This document shows, piece after piece, positions 8,656 to 17,871 of a DNA stretch of 34,817 bases. Numbering within the stretch: position 1 is the first letter of the stretch; each line of letters opens with the position of its first letter. The position numbers were made by a program, and so were the translations under genes. This DNA is from Candidatus Sumerlaeota bacterium (GTDB taxonomy: Bacteria > Sumerlaeota > Sumerlaeia > JABWBI01), in NCBI GenBank assembly GCA_016928695.1, contig JAFGKF010000200.1, positions 1 to 34,817 of the forward strand, read 5' to 3'. The notes beneath the pieces were generated by a model. It did no database searches and was not told the DNA's origin. It was given only the letters and a program-made list of their open reading frames with translations.

Positions 8656-10380
8656 TCATCTCCGCAGGAGCAGGGTGGTCTGCTCCTCGCCCTCCAGGGT
8701 GAACTCCTCGAGGATCTCGAGGCCGCGGTGGAACTCCAGGTCAGGGGTCAGGTAGGTCGGCTTGTACTGCTCGCTGCGGCCACCGCTGGTGGCGATGCGC
8801 TCACGGCGCATGTCGTCGAAGAGCGAGGCCTCCACCATGCCCATGCGGAGAGGGGCGAGGCGGCCCGACTTGCGCTTGGTCTCGTACTCCATGTTGAGGC
8901 GCTGCAGCTCGCGCTCCAGATCGCCGAGGAAGGCGCCCCAGTGTTCGCGCAGACCCAGGCTGATCTCGGACACGAGCAGGGCATAGCAGGGAGGGTGGCC
9001 CCAGACGGGCACCACCATGAAATCGGTGATCTGACGGCCGCAGCGGCACGCAACCGCCTGGACAGCCTGGGTCACCTGATGCTCGCTGAGCTTCTCGCCT
9101 GTGATGTTGCTGAACCGCGAGCCCTTGTGGAGGAAACGGATGACGGGGCACTGCTCCATGAAACCCGCCACCTCGACGACATCGTGGATGTTGTAGCGGT
9201 GCAGCCCACTGAAGTTGGTCAGGACGATGAAGTACTTGCGGCCCACCTCGACCTCGTGGGCGAGGAGGGTCGTGGGATTGTCCACCTCCTCCTCCTCGAT
9301 GGGGATGAACTCGTAGAAGTGGCCGAAGGGATCGAGGGGGCCCTCCGGTGTCCCGTCGCGCATGGGGATGGTCATGCGGCCCTCGCTGGCGATCAGACCG
9401 ATGTCGCGGATCGGCGTGCCGCCGTAGTGGGCCGGGTAGAGATCGAGGTAGTGCCCCAGAGTTCCCCCCATCCAGTTGGTGATGAGACGGAGATCGGTCC
9501 AGACGTCCTTCGGAAGAAGATGTCCCGTCCGCTCGATGATCCCCTCGAGGTGGTGCGCGCGGCGCGGGTCGGGGCGGAGCGCGGCGACCTCGGCGCGGAT
9601 GCGCGCGGGCTCATGGGCAACCGAGATGCTGACAGTTCCATCGTGGACGTCGCGGACGATCTCCTCCCGGTGGTGGTCCATGATCTGCGCCAGCATCAGG
9701 AAGCTCGAGGGATTGGCGGTGACCAGGAAGCTCACGCTCTGGGCGGCGCCCCACCGGGCGAGTGCGTAGTACTTGTCCGCGTGATTCGAGAGTGCATAGA
9801 GTGGCGCGGGGATCGCATAGATGTTGCGCACGAAGCGCGACTGCGTCTCCGTCGAGAGTCCCGACATCGAACCGCAGGCCACGCCGTGGGCGGTGCGCTC
9901 CTCGACAGGGGGGGAGACGATGGGGAGCACCTGGCGGCCAAGGCAGCCGCTGTGATCGCGCAGCGCGGCGGCCACCCAGGTCGACCAGCCCCTGCGATAG
10001 CGCGAGTGGCTCTCAGCGGTGACGGGAATGAATTTGGGCTCGGCGTCCGATCCGCTCGACATGGCATACATCAGAAGGCGCTCGGAGGGATCGAACATCA
10101 CGCCGATGTCACCGGTCTCCCGCATCCGATTGATCCAGGGCCGAACGTCCTCGTAGGTGGTCACAGGAACTCTGCGGCGGAAGGTCTGCACATCACCGAT
10201 GGTCGGATAACCCAGGGCCCTGCCCATCTCGCCGCTGGCCTGCTGGGCGATGATCTCGGCGAGCACCACGCTTTGGCAGTGAGCCATGCGGCGGCTGGCC
10301 TGCCGGAACTGGCGGAGCAGGAGCATCCCCTGACTCCTGGCTGCGGTGGAGAGAACCGCGCGGATAGACCTCTGAAGCAT
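8656..10380 (-). CDS. GH3 auxin-responsive promoter family protein (acyl-acid amido synthetase-like)
   Basis: FRRRVPVTTYEDVRPWINRM, MSSGSDAEPKFIPVT (ATP-binding), YGGTPIRDIGLIASEGRMTIPM, YFIVLTNFSGLHRYNIHDVVEV and RFLHKGSRFSNITGEKLSE are GH3-family signatures. Confidence 0.88.
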   Translation of the reverse strand: MLQRSIRAVLSTAARSQGMLLLRQFRQASRRMAHCQSVVLAEIIAQQASGEMGRALGYPTIGDVQTFRRRVPVTTYEDVRPWINRMRETGDIGVMFDPSERLLMYAMSSGSDAEPKFIPVTAESHSRYRRGWSTWVAAALRDHSGCLGRQVLPIVSPPVEERTAHGVACGSMSGLSTETQSRFVRNIYAIPAPLYALSNHADKYYALARWGAAQSVSFLVTANPSSFLMLAQIMDHHREEIVRDVHDGTVSISVAHEPARIRAEVAALRPDPRRAHHLEGIIERTGHLLPKDVWTDLRLITNWMGGTLGHYLDLYPAHYGGTPIRDIGLIASEGRMTIPMRDGTPEGPLDPFGHFYEFIPIEEEEVDNPTTLLAHEVEVGRKYFIVLTNFSGLHRYNIHDVVEVAGFMEQCPVIRFLHKGSRFSNITGEKLSEHQVTQAVQAVACRCGRQITDFMVVPVWGHPPCYALLVSEISLGLREHWGAFLGDLERELQRLNMEYETKRKSGRLAPLRMGMVEASLFDDMRRERIATSGGRSEQYKPTYLTPDLEFHRGLEILEEFTLEGEEQTTLLLRR

Positions 10381-10598
10381 CCCGTGCCCCCTGCGGCTGA
10401 GCGATCCCCCCGTCCCGCGAGGATCTCCCTCGCCGCTGACAGGATGGGTTGTCCGCCCCTATCTGCTCAAAAATCAGTTGTGTGGGCAACAGGAAAATCC
10501 CCCTCAGACAGAGGGGCTCAGGCCGGCCCGCCATCTCACGCCCAGTCCACGGGCAGATAGGTGTTGCGAGAGGCAGTCCAAACGTCTGGTTTGAACGC

Positions 10599-11536
10599 AT
10601 GTGGCCTTTCAACAGACCCTTTGGGCGGGACCATCGACTGCGAGGCGAACGACTCCTTGACCGTTTCCATCGGCGGCTCTTCGGACTCCCCTTCCTCTTC
10701 TCCAAGGGCGAGCTCTCACAGCGACTCATCCGCGATCTGCGCGGCAAGCGACTGCTGGAGATCGGATGCCGATCGGGCGTCTGGTCGACGGACTTCGCGC
10801 TGCGCGGCGCCCGGGTGACGGGTCTGGATCTCCATGCAGAGTGCCTCGGGGAGCACGCCCGTGCGCTGCGGTCTCTGCCCCCCCCCCACACATGCAGTTT
10901 TTACAGGGTGATGCCCTGCACCTCCCCTTTCGCCCGGAGTCCCACGATGTCGTCGTGATGTTCGACTGCCTCGAGCACATCCAGGACGACGAGGCCGCCC
11001 TGCGAGAGATGGTGCGTGTCCTCCAGCCGGGAGGGCGCCTCTTTCTCACCGTGCCCACCAAGCCGGGGCATCCCCCCCACAGGGTGTTCACGCGCCTGAT
11101 CTCGCTGCTCCCCCGGTCGATGCTGCGGCAGGCCCAGGTGCGAGACTCGGTCATCGACACCGACGCGGGCGAGGGCGTTGACATCGCGCAGGCCGAGGAG
11201 TCCGAAATCCTCAGGGCCTTTGGCCATTGGCGACACTACAGCCCCGAGGACATGGAGGCGCTGATCTCACGCACACTCGGCCTTCGCCTCAGTCGGATCG
11301 TTCCCTATCAGAGACTCTTCGAGAGCGAGGCGATCTGCTTCCACCTCAGCGTGCGGGGATTCCGGCGCCGCTCCCTGTATCCTCTGCTTCGCCTGATGGC
11401 GGCGCTCGACATGCTTCTCCCGCGCCGCTATCCCAGCGTTCAGATCTTCGTGATCGCCGAGAGAGTCGCGGAGGACGCCCTGACTCTCAGCCCCTCGCCC
11501 GCTCCCTCTCCCTCACGAGCTGACCGGCCTGAATGA
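10599..11536 (+). CDS. Class I SAM-dependent methyltransferase, frame interrupted at a C10 tract (10878-10887)
   Basis: The 5' half reads in one frame (LIRDLRGKRLLEIGCRSGVWSTDFALRGARVTGLDLHAECLGEHARAL) and the 3' half in the -1 frame (MQFLQGDALHLPFRPESHDVVVMFDCLEHIQDDEAALREMVRVLQPGGRLFLTVP). Together they form one complete methyltransferase. Confidence 0.75.
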
Positions 11537-12230
11537 GCGACTCGAACGTCCCCGCGTCCGACCACCACCCGTCGACCTGGGCCCAGGTGAGATCGCCGCG
11601 CCTGACGTAGGCGTTGTTGACATCGGTGATCTCCAGCTCGCCGCGGGCCGAGGGCTCGAGTCCGTGGATCACCTCCCAGACATAGTCATCATACATGTAG
11701 ACCCCCGTCACGGCGAAGCTGCTCTTGGGCTGCCGCGGCTTCTCCTCGATCCCGACGACGCGATCGCCGTCCAGCTCCGGGACGCCGAACCGCTGCGGAT
11801 CGGGCACCTCGCGGAGCAGGATCTTCGCGCCCGTCCTCTGCGCGCGATAGGCCTCGACGTGCGGCCGGATCGAATTCTCGAAGATGTTGTCGCCCAGGAT
11901 CACCACCACGCGGTCGCGGTCGACAAAGTCCTCCGCGAGGCTCAGGGCGTCGGCGATCCCCCCCTCGCCCTCCTGGTAGGTGTAGTGGAGGTCGCGCAGC
12001 CCGAGCTCCCGGCCGTTTCCGAGGAGCTGGAGAAAGTCCCCGGCGAAGCTCCCCCCCGTGACGATCATGATGTCCGTGATCCCAGCCTCGATCAGAGTCA
12101 GGAGCGGCCAGTGGATCATCGGACGGTTATAGACCGGCAGGAGGTGCTTGTTGGTGATCTTGGTCAGCGGCATCAGGCGCGTCCCCAGCCCCCCGGCCAG
12201 AATCACGCCCTTGATTGTCTTCTCACTCAT
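11487..12230 (-). CDS. Sugar nucleotidyltransferase (glucose-1-phosphate thymidylyltransferase/RmlA-like)
   Basis: MSEKTIKGVILAGGLGTRLMPLTKITNKHLLPVYNRPMIHWPLLTL and VVVILGDNIFENS; start at internal ATG 12230. Confidence 0.85.
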   Translation of the reverse strand: MSEKTIKGVILAGGLGTRLMPLTKITNKHLLPVYNRPMIHWPLLTLIEAGITDIMIVTGGSFAGDFLQLLGNGRELGLRDLHYTYQEGEGGIADALSLAEDFVDRDRVVVILGDNIFENSIRPHVEAYRAQRTGAKILLREVPDPQRFGVPELDGDRVVGIEEKPRQPKSSFAVTGVYMYDDYVWEVIHGLEPSARGELEITDVNNAYVRRGDLTWAQVDGWWSDAGTFESLIQAGQLVRERERARG

Positions 12231-12328
12231 CGCTCGCTCCCAGCGCACAGAGAAATCGGGCGGCACCATGAGGGACCGCCCGCGAAGGGGCAAGCTGGAT
12301 GTGGGCCGACCCCCTCCCGGGGCCGGGC

Positions 12329-12727
12329 TCAGCCGAGCTGCTCGATGCGCTCCATCGGCGAGATGATGTCGGTCAGGCGGACGCCGAAGCGCTCATTGAC
12401 CACGACGATCTCGCCCCGGGCGACAAGCTTCTCGTTGACGAGCACCTCGAAGGGCTCACCGACGAACTTCTGCAGCTCGATGACCGATCCCTGGCCGAGC
12501 TGGAGCAGATCGTTGATCAGCATGCGGGTGCGGCCGATCTCCACCCGGACCTGCAGAGGGATGTCGAGGAGGAATTCGAGGTCGATCGGCTTGCTCTGCC
12601 CCCCAGACGGCTCATCCTGCAGGGGCTGATCCATCTCGGACTCGGCCTGCCCCTCGGCCGTGGCGACCGGCCCCTCGGCGCTGGTCTCCTCCTCCGGGGT
12701 CTCGCTGACGCTCTCATTCTCAGACAT
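12329..12727 (-). CDS. fliN: Flagellar motor switch protein FliN
   Basis: FLLDIPLQVRVEIGRTRMLINDLLQLGQGSVIELQKFVGEPFEVLVNEKLVARGEIVVVNERFGVRLTDI is the classic FliN/SpoA domain; located after fliM. Confidence 0.95.
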   Translation of the reverse strand: MSENESVSETPEEETSAEGPVATAEGQAESEMDQPLQDEPSGGQSKPIDLEFLLDIPLQVRVEIGRTRMLINDLLQLGQGSVIELQKFVGEPFEVLVNEKLVARGEIVVVNERFGVRLTDIISPMERIEQLG

Positions 12728-12733
12728 GACATC

Positions 12734-13717
12734 TCACCTCTTGGGATCGACCAGGCTCTCGACCTGGACCGCGCGGCAGCCCCGGTGCACGCCGATGCGT
12801 CCGCGGAATTTCAGGATGTCCTCGACATAGACCTCGCAGGGCGTGCTGCAGTCCTCGTCGAGGATGATGGTGTCGCCGACCTTGAGATTGAGCAGCTCAC
12901 GCCCCGTGATCTGTGAGCCACCGAGATGAACCATGAGGTCGACATCGACCTCGCTGATCTGATTGCGCAGGCGGTTCATCCACGTGCTGTCGAAGTCCAC
13001 GGTCTCCGTCTGGAAGCCGGCGCGGAGCTTCTCGCGGATCGGCTCGAGCGTGGAGTAGGGCAGGCAGAACGTCATGGTGCCCGAGGCCTCCTCGAACTCC
13101 AGCTCGAGGGAGATCGTCACCACCACGTCGCTCGGGGGCACAATGTTGACAAACTGCGGGTTGATCTCGGATCGGACGTGGGTGATGTCCAGAGGGCTGA
13201 TGGCCTGCCAGGCCTCCTGGTAGTCGTCGATCGCGATGTCGACGACCTTCTTGATCAGCCGCTGCTCGATGACGGTGAAGTCCCGGCCCTCGAGCTTGTA
13301 GTGGGTGCCCCCGCTGCCCCCGAAGAAGGTGTCGACGAAGACGAAGACGAGCCTGCCCTCGAGCACGAGAAGGCTCAGCCCCCTCAGGGGATCCATGCGG
13401 ATGAGATGCAGACTGGTCGGCAGCGGCAGGTTCCGCATGAAATCGCCGAATTTCCGCAGGTCGGTGCCCAGAACCGAGACGTCGACCACCCGGTGAAGCG
13501 CGGTGGAGATCGAGGTGCGGAAGAGGCGCGCGAACCGGTCGTGCACGATCTCGAGAGTCGGCAGTCGGCCGCGGATGATGCGATCCTGGTTGGCGAAGTC
13601 GAAGGAGGAGGGACCGAAGGTCTCCTCCTGGGGGATCTCGGTCTCGACCTCGATCTCACCCCCCGAGATGCCCTTGAGCAGGGCATCGACCTCATCCTGG
13701 CTGAGGACTTCGCTCAA
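12734..13717 (-). CDS. fliM: Flagellar motor switch protein FliM
   Basis: MSEVLSQDEVDALLKGISGGE N-terminus and SFDFANQDRIIRGRLPTLEIVHDRFARLFRTSIS. Confidence 0.96.
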   Translation of the reverse strand: MSEVLSQDEVDALLKGISGGEIEVETEIPQEETFGPSSFDFANQDRIIRGRLPTLEIVHDRFARLFRTSISTALHRVVDVSVLGTDLRKFGDFMRNLPLPTSLHLIRMDPLRGLSLLVLEGRLVFVFVDTFFGGSGGTHYKLEGRDFTVIEQRLIKKVVDIAIDDYQEAWQAISPLDITHVRSEINPQFVNIVPPSDVVVTISLELEFEEASGTMTFCLPYSTLEPIREKLRAGFQTETVDFDSTWMNRLRNQISEVDVDLMVHLGGSQITGRELLNLKVGDTIILDEDCSTPCEVYVEDILKFRGRIGVHRGCRAVQVESLVDPKR

Positions 13718-13763
13718 CTGTCAATCCTCCGACGGTCCGGCGTTCAGCGCGCTCTCAGTGCAA

Positions 13764-14267
13764 TCACTGGACCAAGAACTCCTCGAAGAGCACCCGGCGG
13801 ATGGTCCCCTGGCGCAGATGCTGCTCAATCCTCTGCCGGATCTGGTCTTTGACCAGCTCCTTGCCAGCGACGGTGTTGATGTCCTCCATGACCAGGCCGG
13901 AGAGATAGAGCAGCACGGTGTCATGAATCAGGGGCATCCGCTCCATGATGACAGCCTCCATGGCGCTGTCCTCGAGCTCGAGGGCGATCCGCACCCGCAG
14001 GTAGCGCGATCCCGCGGACTCGTTGAGGTTCACGGTGAACTCCTCGAGCTGCACAATGGTTCCAAATTCCGGGATGGCGTCGGGGGGCGGCTCCGGGATC
14101 TCCGCATCATCTCCCCCGGCACTCATGAAGATCTTGGCGCCGGCGGCGACTCCGCCGATCACCACGATGGCCCCGAGCACCGTGATGATGAGCTTCAGGG
14201 GGGACTTCTTCCTCGGAGCGGGCGTCGCCTCCTCCTCCGGGGTCTTTTCCTGCTGCTCTTCGGCCAT
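13764..14267 (-). CDS. fliL: Flagellar basal body-associated protein FliL
   Basis: N-terminal TM segment, FTVNLNESAGSRYLRVRIALELED, and position between motB and fliM. Confidence 0.9.
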   Translation of the reverse strand: MAEEQQEKTPEEEATPAPRKKSPLKLIITVLGAIVVIGGVAAGAKIFMSAGGDDAEIPEPPPDAIPEFGTIVQLEEFTVNLNESAGSRYLRVRIALELEDSAMEAVIMERMPLIHDTVLLYLSGLVMEDINTVAGKELVKDQIRQRIEQHLRQGTIRRVLFEEFLVQ

Positions 14268-14282
14268 GGTATCTCTCCGTTC

Positions 14283-15065
14283 TCAGCCCGCGAGGGGCGC
14301 GAATAGAATATCCGAAAGCGTGGTGTCGATGACGATCTCAACGCGCCGGTGGCGCGGATCAGCGAGGTCGATCACCTCCCCCTCCTCGTCCCTGAGCGGA
14401 CACTGGCTCCCCCGCCCCACGAGGGTGAGAGTGCGCTCGTCGAGGGGGGGACTGAGCCCGATGAGGTGCTGCAGCACCGAGTCGGCACGGCGGAGGCTCA
14501 GAGACATCTGCGCCTGGGGATCGCCCCCCTGATCGGGTGCTCCGGAGGCGTGCCCCTCGATGCGCATGGGGAAATGCATCCGCCGCAGAAGAGGGCAGAG
14601 CGAGATCAGCATCTGCTGCGCCTCGGAGGTGAGCTCGGCGTCATTGCGCCCGAAGGCGAGATCGGACCGAAAGCGCACGATGATCCCCTCGGGGGTCCGT
14701 GTGATCTCGATCAGGTCCTCATTGCCCTGGATCACCTCGAGAAGCTTGAGGAGCTCCTGATACGCCTCGCTCTCCGTGGTGATGGGGCTCTCCTCGTCCC
14801 CCCCCAGCGCTGGGGGCTCGGAGATCGCCGGGATCACCGTCTCGTTCTCGACAAAGGCCCGCCCCCCCAGCTCGCTCACACTGGGCTCGCGCATCATCAT
14901 GCCGAAGGCCTCGTCGATCTGCTGCTGATCCATGGAGGACATGGTCAGGAGCAGAACAAAGAAGGTGAGCAGGAGGGTCAGGAGATCCGAGAAGGTGATC
15001 ATCCAGGCATTCGGATCGATCTCCCGGACCACGATCTCCTCTTTGGGCTTCTTGGCCATCGTCAC
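14283..15065 (-). CDS. motB: Flagellar motor stator protein MotB (OmpA domain), TM aspartate present
   Basis: DPNAWMITFSDLLTLLLTFFVLLLTMSSMD transmembrane and plug region, plus OmpA/MotB peptidoglycan-binding domain (RIEGHASGAP...LSLRRADSVLQHLI). Confidence 0.9.
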   Translation of the reverse strand: MTMAKKPKEEIVVREIDPNAWMITFSDLLTLLLTFFVLLLTMSSMDQQQIDEAFGMMMREPSVSELGGRAFVENETVIPAISEPPALGGDEESPITTESEAYQELLKLLEVIQGNEDLIEITRTPEGIIVRFRSDLAFGRNDAELTSEAQQMLISLCPLLRRMHFPMRIEGHASGAPDQGGDPQAQMSLSLRRADSVLQHLIGLSPPLDERTLTLVGRGSQCPLRDEEGEVIDLADPRHRRVEIVIDTTLSDILFAPLAG

Positions 15066-15868
15066 TCGACCTCCCCGCTGACCTCGGCGGTCTCGATCGG
15101 CTCGGCCGGGACGACAAAGGTGAAGCCCCCGACATCGACCATCTGGGTGGGTGAGCGGAAGGCGGGTTCGTGCGCCCCCTCATGGACCACGATTTCGACC
15201 CGGCGATTGAAGGCGTGCTGCTGTTCGGTCTCGTCGGCGCTCTGCGGGCGAACCGCCCCGAGACTCGCCACCGTCATCCTCGAGTGTGAGATCCCCCTGT
15301 CGAGAAAATCGTCGTAGACGCGCGCCGCCCGCGCCGCGGCGAACCACCACGGGGTCTCGAAGGACGTGCGATATGCACTCTCTCGGTCTGTGTGACCCTC
15401 GATGGTGATCAAGCACCCACTCTGCCCGAGCATCTGGACGATGTCGCTGAGAATGGGGGCGGCCTCCTCGATCAGCGTGTCCTCGCCCTCCTCGAAGAGA
15501 GCGTCGCCCTGGAGAATGAAGACGAGGTCCTCATCGCGGATCTCCACATCGATGCCCCCCTGACGAGTCTCGTCCGGCATCAGGCTGGCCAGGCGCTCCG
15601 TGAGCTCATCCCGGTCCTCGGTCGTCAGGGAGAAGTTGACCGAGTTGAGCATCCCATCGTCAGGGCTCTCGGTCTCTCCCCCCGGCATCCGGCCAAAGGT
15701 CCCGATCAGCGACCCGATGACGACACGCATCTTCTCCTGATCGATGGTGGCCATGGTGTTGAGCAGGATGAAGAAGGCCAGGAGGATCACACTCAGGGCA
15801 CAGAACTGCACCGTGAAGGGGTCGACCACGATCTGGTCCACGAAGCGCTTTTTGACCTTCTTGGCCAC
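15062..15868 (-). CDS. MotB-like/OmpA-family paralog lacking the TM aspartate
   Basis: VDPFTVQFCALSVILLAFFILLNTMATIDQEKM aligns to the neighbouring MotB TM with Asp replaced by Ala; OmpA-like domain ITIEGHTDRESAYRTSFETPWWFAAARAARVYDDFL. Overlaps the next gene by ATGA. Confidence 0.88.
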   Translation of the reverse strand: MAKKVKKRFVDQIVVDPFTVQFCALSVILLAFFILLNTMATIDQEKMRVVIGSLIGTFGRMPGGETESPDDGMLNSVNFSLTTEDRDELTERLASLMPDETRQGGIDVEIRDEDLVFILQGDALFEEGEDTLIEEAAPILSDIVQMLGQSGCLITIEGHTDRESAYRTSFETPWWFAAARAARVYDDFLDRGISHSRMTVASLGAVRPQSADETEQQHAFNRRVEIVVHEGAHEPAFRSPTQMVDVGGFTFVVPAEPIETAEVSGEVE

Positions 15869-15883
15869 CGGTGATGCGCCCCC

Positions 15884-16648
15884 TCAGTTGAACTGCGACG
15901 TCCGCTTGGCCGGGCGGAGGAAGGCGTGGAGTCGCTGCTCGACCACGCGCGGGTTGTCACCGGCGGCGATGGCCAGGATCCCCTCGAGGGCCAGCTCCTT
16001 GACCTCGATCTCGTCCTCGCTCCGGCCGCGGAGCTTGCTGGCCAGGGGGTTGAACATCAGATTCGCCATGATGGCGCCGTAGAAGGTGGTGAGGAGAGCC
16101 ACAGCCATCTGCGGGCCGATCGAGTTGGGATCGCTCATGTTCTGGAGCATGCCGACGAGCCCGATCAGCGTCCCGATCAGGCCGAGCGCTGGGGAGAACG
16201 TCCCCATCGTCGTCATGATGTCCACGCCCTTCTTGTGGCGCGATCGGACCTTGTCGATCTCCGTCTGCAGAATGCCCTCGATCGCCTCGGGCTCCTGCCC
16301 GTCGACGGCGAGCTGGACCCCCCGCGTGATGAAGATGTCGTCGACGTCCTGAATCGCGCTCTCCAGCGCCAGGATGCCATCGCGGCGCGCCTTGCTGGCG
16401 AAGTCGACAAGAAGCGGAATCATGTCAGCCCCCGCGCGCACCTTGGAGAAGAAGGCATTCTTGATGACTCCCATCACCCCGAGCACCTCATTGAGCGGAT
16501 AGGCGATCAGGGTGGCGCCGATCGTCCCGCCGACAACGATCGCGATCGAGGGCACGTTGATGAACGCCCCCAGACTCCCACCCATGGCGATGGAGCCAAT
16601 GACCAGACCGAAGGCGGAGATGATCCCAAGAATTGTCGCGATATCCAT
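15884..16648 (-). CDS. motA: Flagellar motor stator protein MotA
   Basis: MDIATILGIISAFGLVIGSIAMGGSLGAFINVPSIAIVVGGTIGATLIAYPL and PALGLIGTLIGLVGMLQNMSDPNSIGPQMAVALLTTFYGAIMANLMFNPLASKL. Confidence 0.95.
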   Translation of the reverse strand: MDIATILGIISAFGLVIGSIAMGGSLGAFINVPSIAIVVGGTIGATLIAYPLNEVLGVMGVIKNAFFSKVRAGADMIPLLVDFASKARRDGILALESAIQDVDDIFITRGVQLAVDGQEPEAIEGILQTEIDKVRSRHKKGVDIMTTMGTFSPALGLIGTLIGLVGMLQNMSDPNSIGPQMAVALLTTFYGAIMANLMFNPLASKLRGRSEDEIEVKELALEGILAIAAGDNPRVVEQRLHAFLRPAKRTSQFN

Positions 16649-16824
16649 CTCTGCGTCTCGCCTCTCGATTGACCCCGTTGGTCACAGTTCAAGCGGGGAA
16701 CTCCCTGCTGAGGAGGTCCCAGTTTCTTTTCGGAGGGCTGTCCGAACTCCTGAACACCTTTTTGGTGCTGAAACCACTGAGGATAGGGCAATTGCTCCAT
16801 GAGGCGGAAAAGGATATCGACAGG

Positions 16825-16839
16825 GCAATGACGGTGCCA
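16825..16839 (-). promoter_or_regulatory. Putative sigma54 (-24/-12) promoter for the motA operon
   Basis: Minus strand reads TGGCACCGTCATTGC, i.e. GG-N10-GC within TGGCAC-N5-TTGC, about 180 bp upstream of the motA ATG. Confidence 0.65.
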
Positions 16840-16999
16840 CATCTCTGAGATCAAAGAGATTAGGCTCAGCTGAGGAATATCAGAGAGCGATCGGGCATCC
16901 ACACGGTGCCCGCCTGCCGTCAAAGAATTGGCGATTCGGCGGATGAGGAGAACGACAGCTACAGAAAATCAACAGCTTCACACCGCATGCAACCGCTGA

Positions 17000-17587
17000 T
17001 CACGGCTCGATTTTCGACCCGAGCACCCGCAGAAACTCCCTCATCCAGGCGGGGTGCGCTGGCCATGCGGGGGCGGTGACGAGCATGCCGTCGACATGGG
17101 CATTGTCGACTCCCTCGCTCACCTCGACCCAGGTCCCCCCCGCTCTCTCGATCTCGGGGCGTACCGCGGGATAGGCGGTGCAGGCCTTGCCCTCGACGAC
17201 ACCGGCCGCGGCCAGGAGCTGCTGACCGTGGCAGATGGAGGCGATCGGCTTGCCGGCATCGGCGAAGTGGCAGATGATCTGGAGGACACCCGCGTTGAGG
17301 CGCAGGTACTCAGGCGCGCGACCGCCGGGGACCACCAGGGCATCGAAGTCCTGGGGGTTGATCAGCTCGAAGTCCCCGGTGATGGCGAAGCCGTGACCGG
17401 GTTTTTCGGAGTAGGTCTGGTCTCCCTCGAAGTCGTGGACGGCGGTGCGCACCTTTTCGCCCGGCACCTTGCCGGGGCAGACGGTGACCACCTCATGGCC
17501 CACCATCTGGAGGATCTGCAGGGGCACCATCGCCTCGTAGTCCTCCACGTAGTCGCCGACGATCATCAGGATTCTTTTCGCAGCCAT
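17000..17587 (-). CDS. DJ-1/PfpI family protein (type 1 glutamine amidotransferase-like)
   Basis: [52 protein letters not shown] and [32 protein letters not shown] at 17587. Confidence 0.92.
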   Translation of the reverse strand: MAAKRILMIVGDYVEDYEAMVPLQILQMVGHEVVTVCPGKVPGEKVRTAVHDFEGDQTYSEKPGHGFAITGDFELINPQDFDALVVPGGRAPEYLRLNAGVLQIICHFADAGKPIASICHGQQLLAAAGVVEGKACTAYPAVRPEIERAGGTWVEVSEGVDNAHVDGMLVTAPAWPAHPAWMREFLRVLGSKIEP

Positions 17588-17871
17588 GGCTCGCCTCTCC
17601 CGGTCAGTGATCTGGCTCTGATCACAGAGCGGTGGGGCACGCGTGTCAAGCGGGGGGATGATCGGCGACCTGACCTGGAGCGCGTCGGCGCTGATTTCAT
17701 TGGGAGTCCTGCGGCTCGTCGCAGAATCACGGGCGAGCCCGTGGACTCCACATCTGAGTTTCCATGACATCTTTGATCGACCTCTGTGGCTTTCCACTTG
17801 CCCCTCGCGTTTCCAGACGGCATGGAGGGGGCTCAGCCTGAGAGAGGACTGAGGATCGAGACCGCAACGCC

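Noticed and set aside
8512-10560. 682-aa plus-strand ORF
   Set aside because: Antisense of the clearly recognisable GH3 gene; no protein family motifs.
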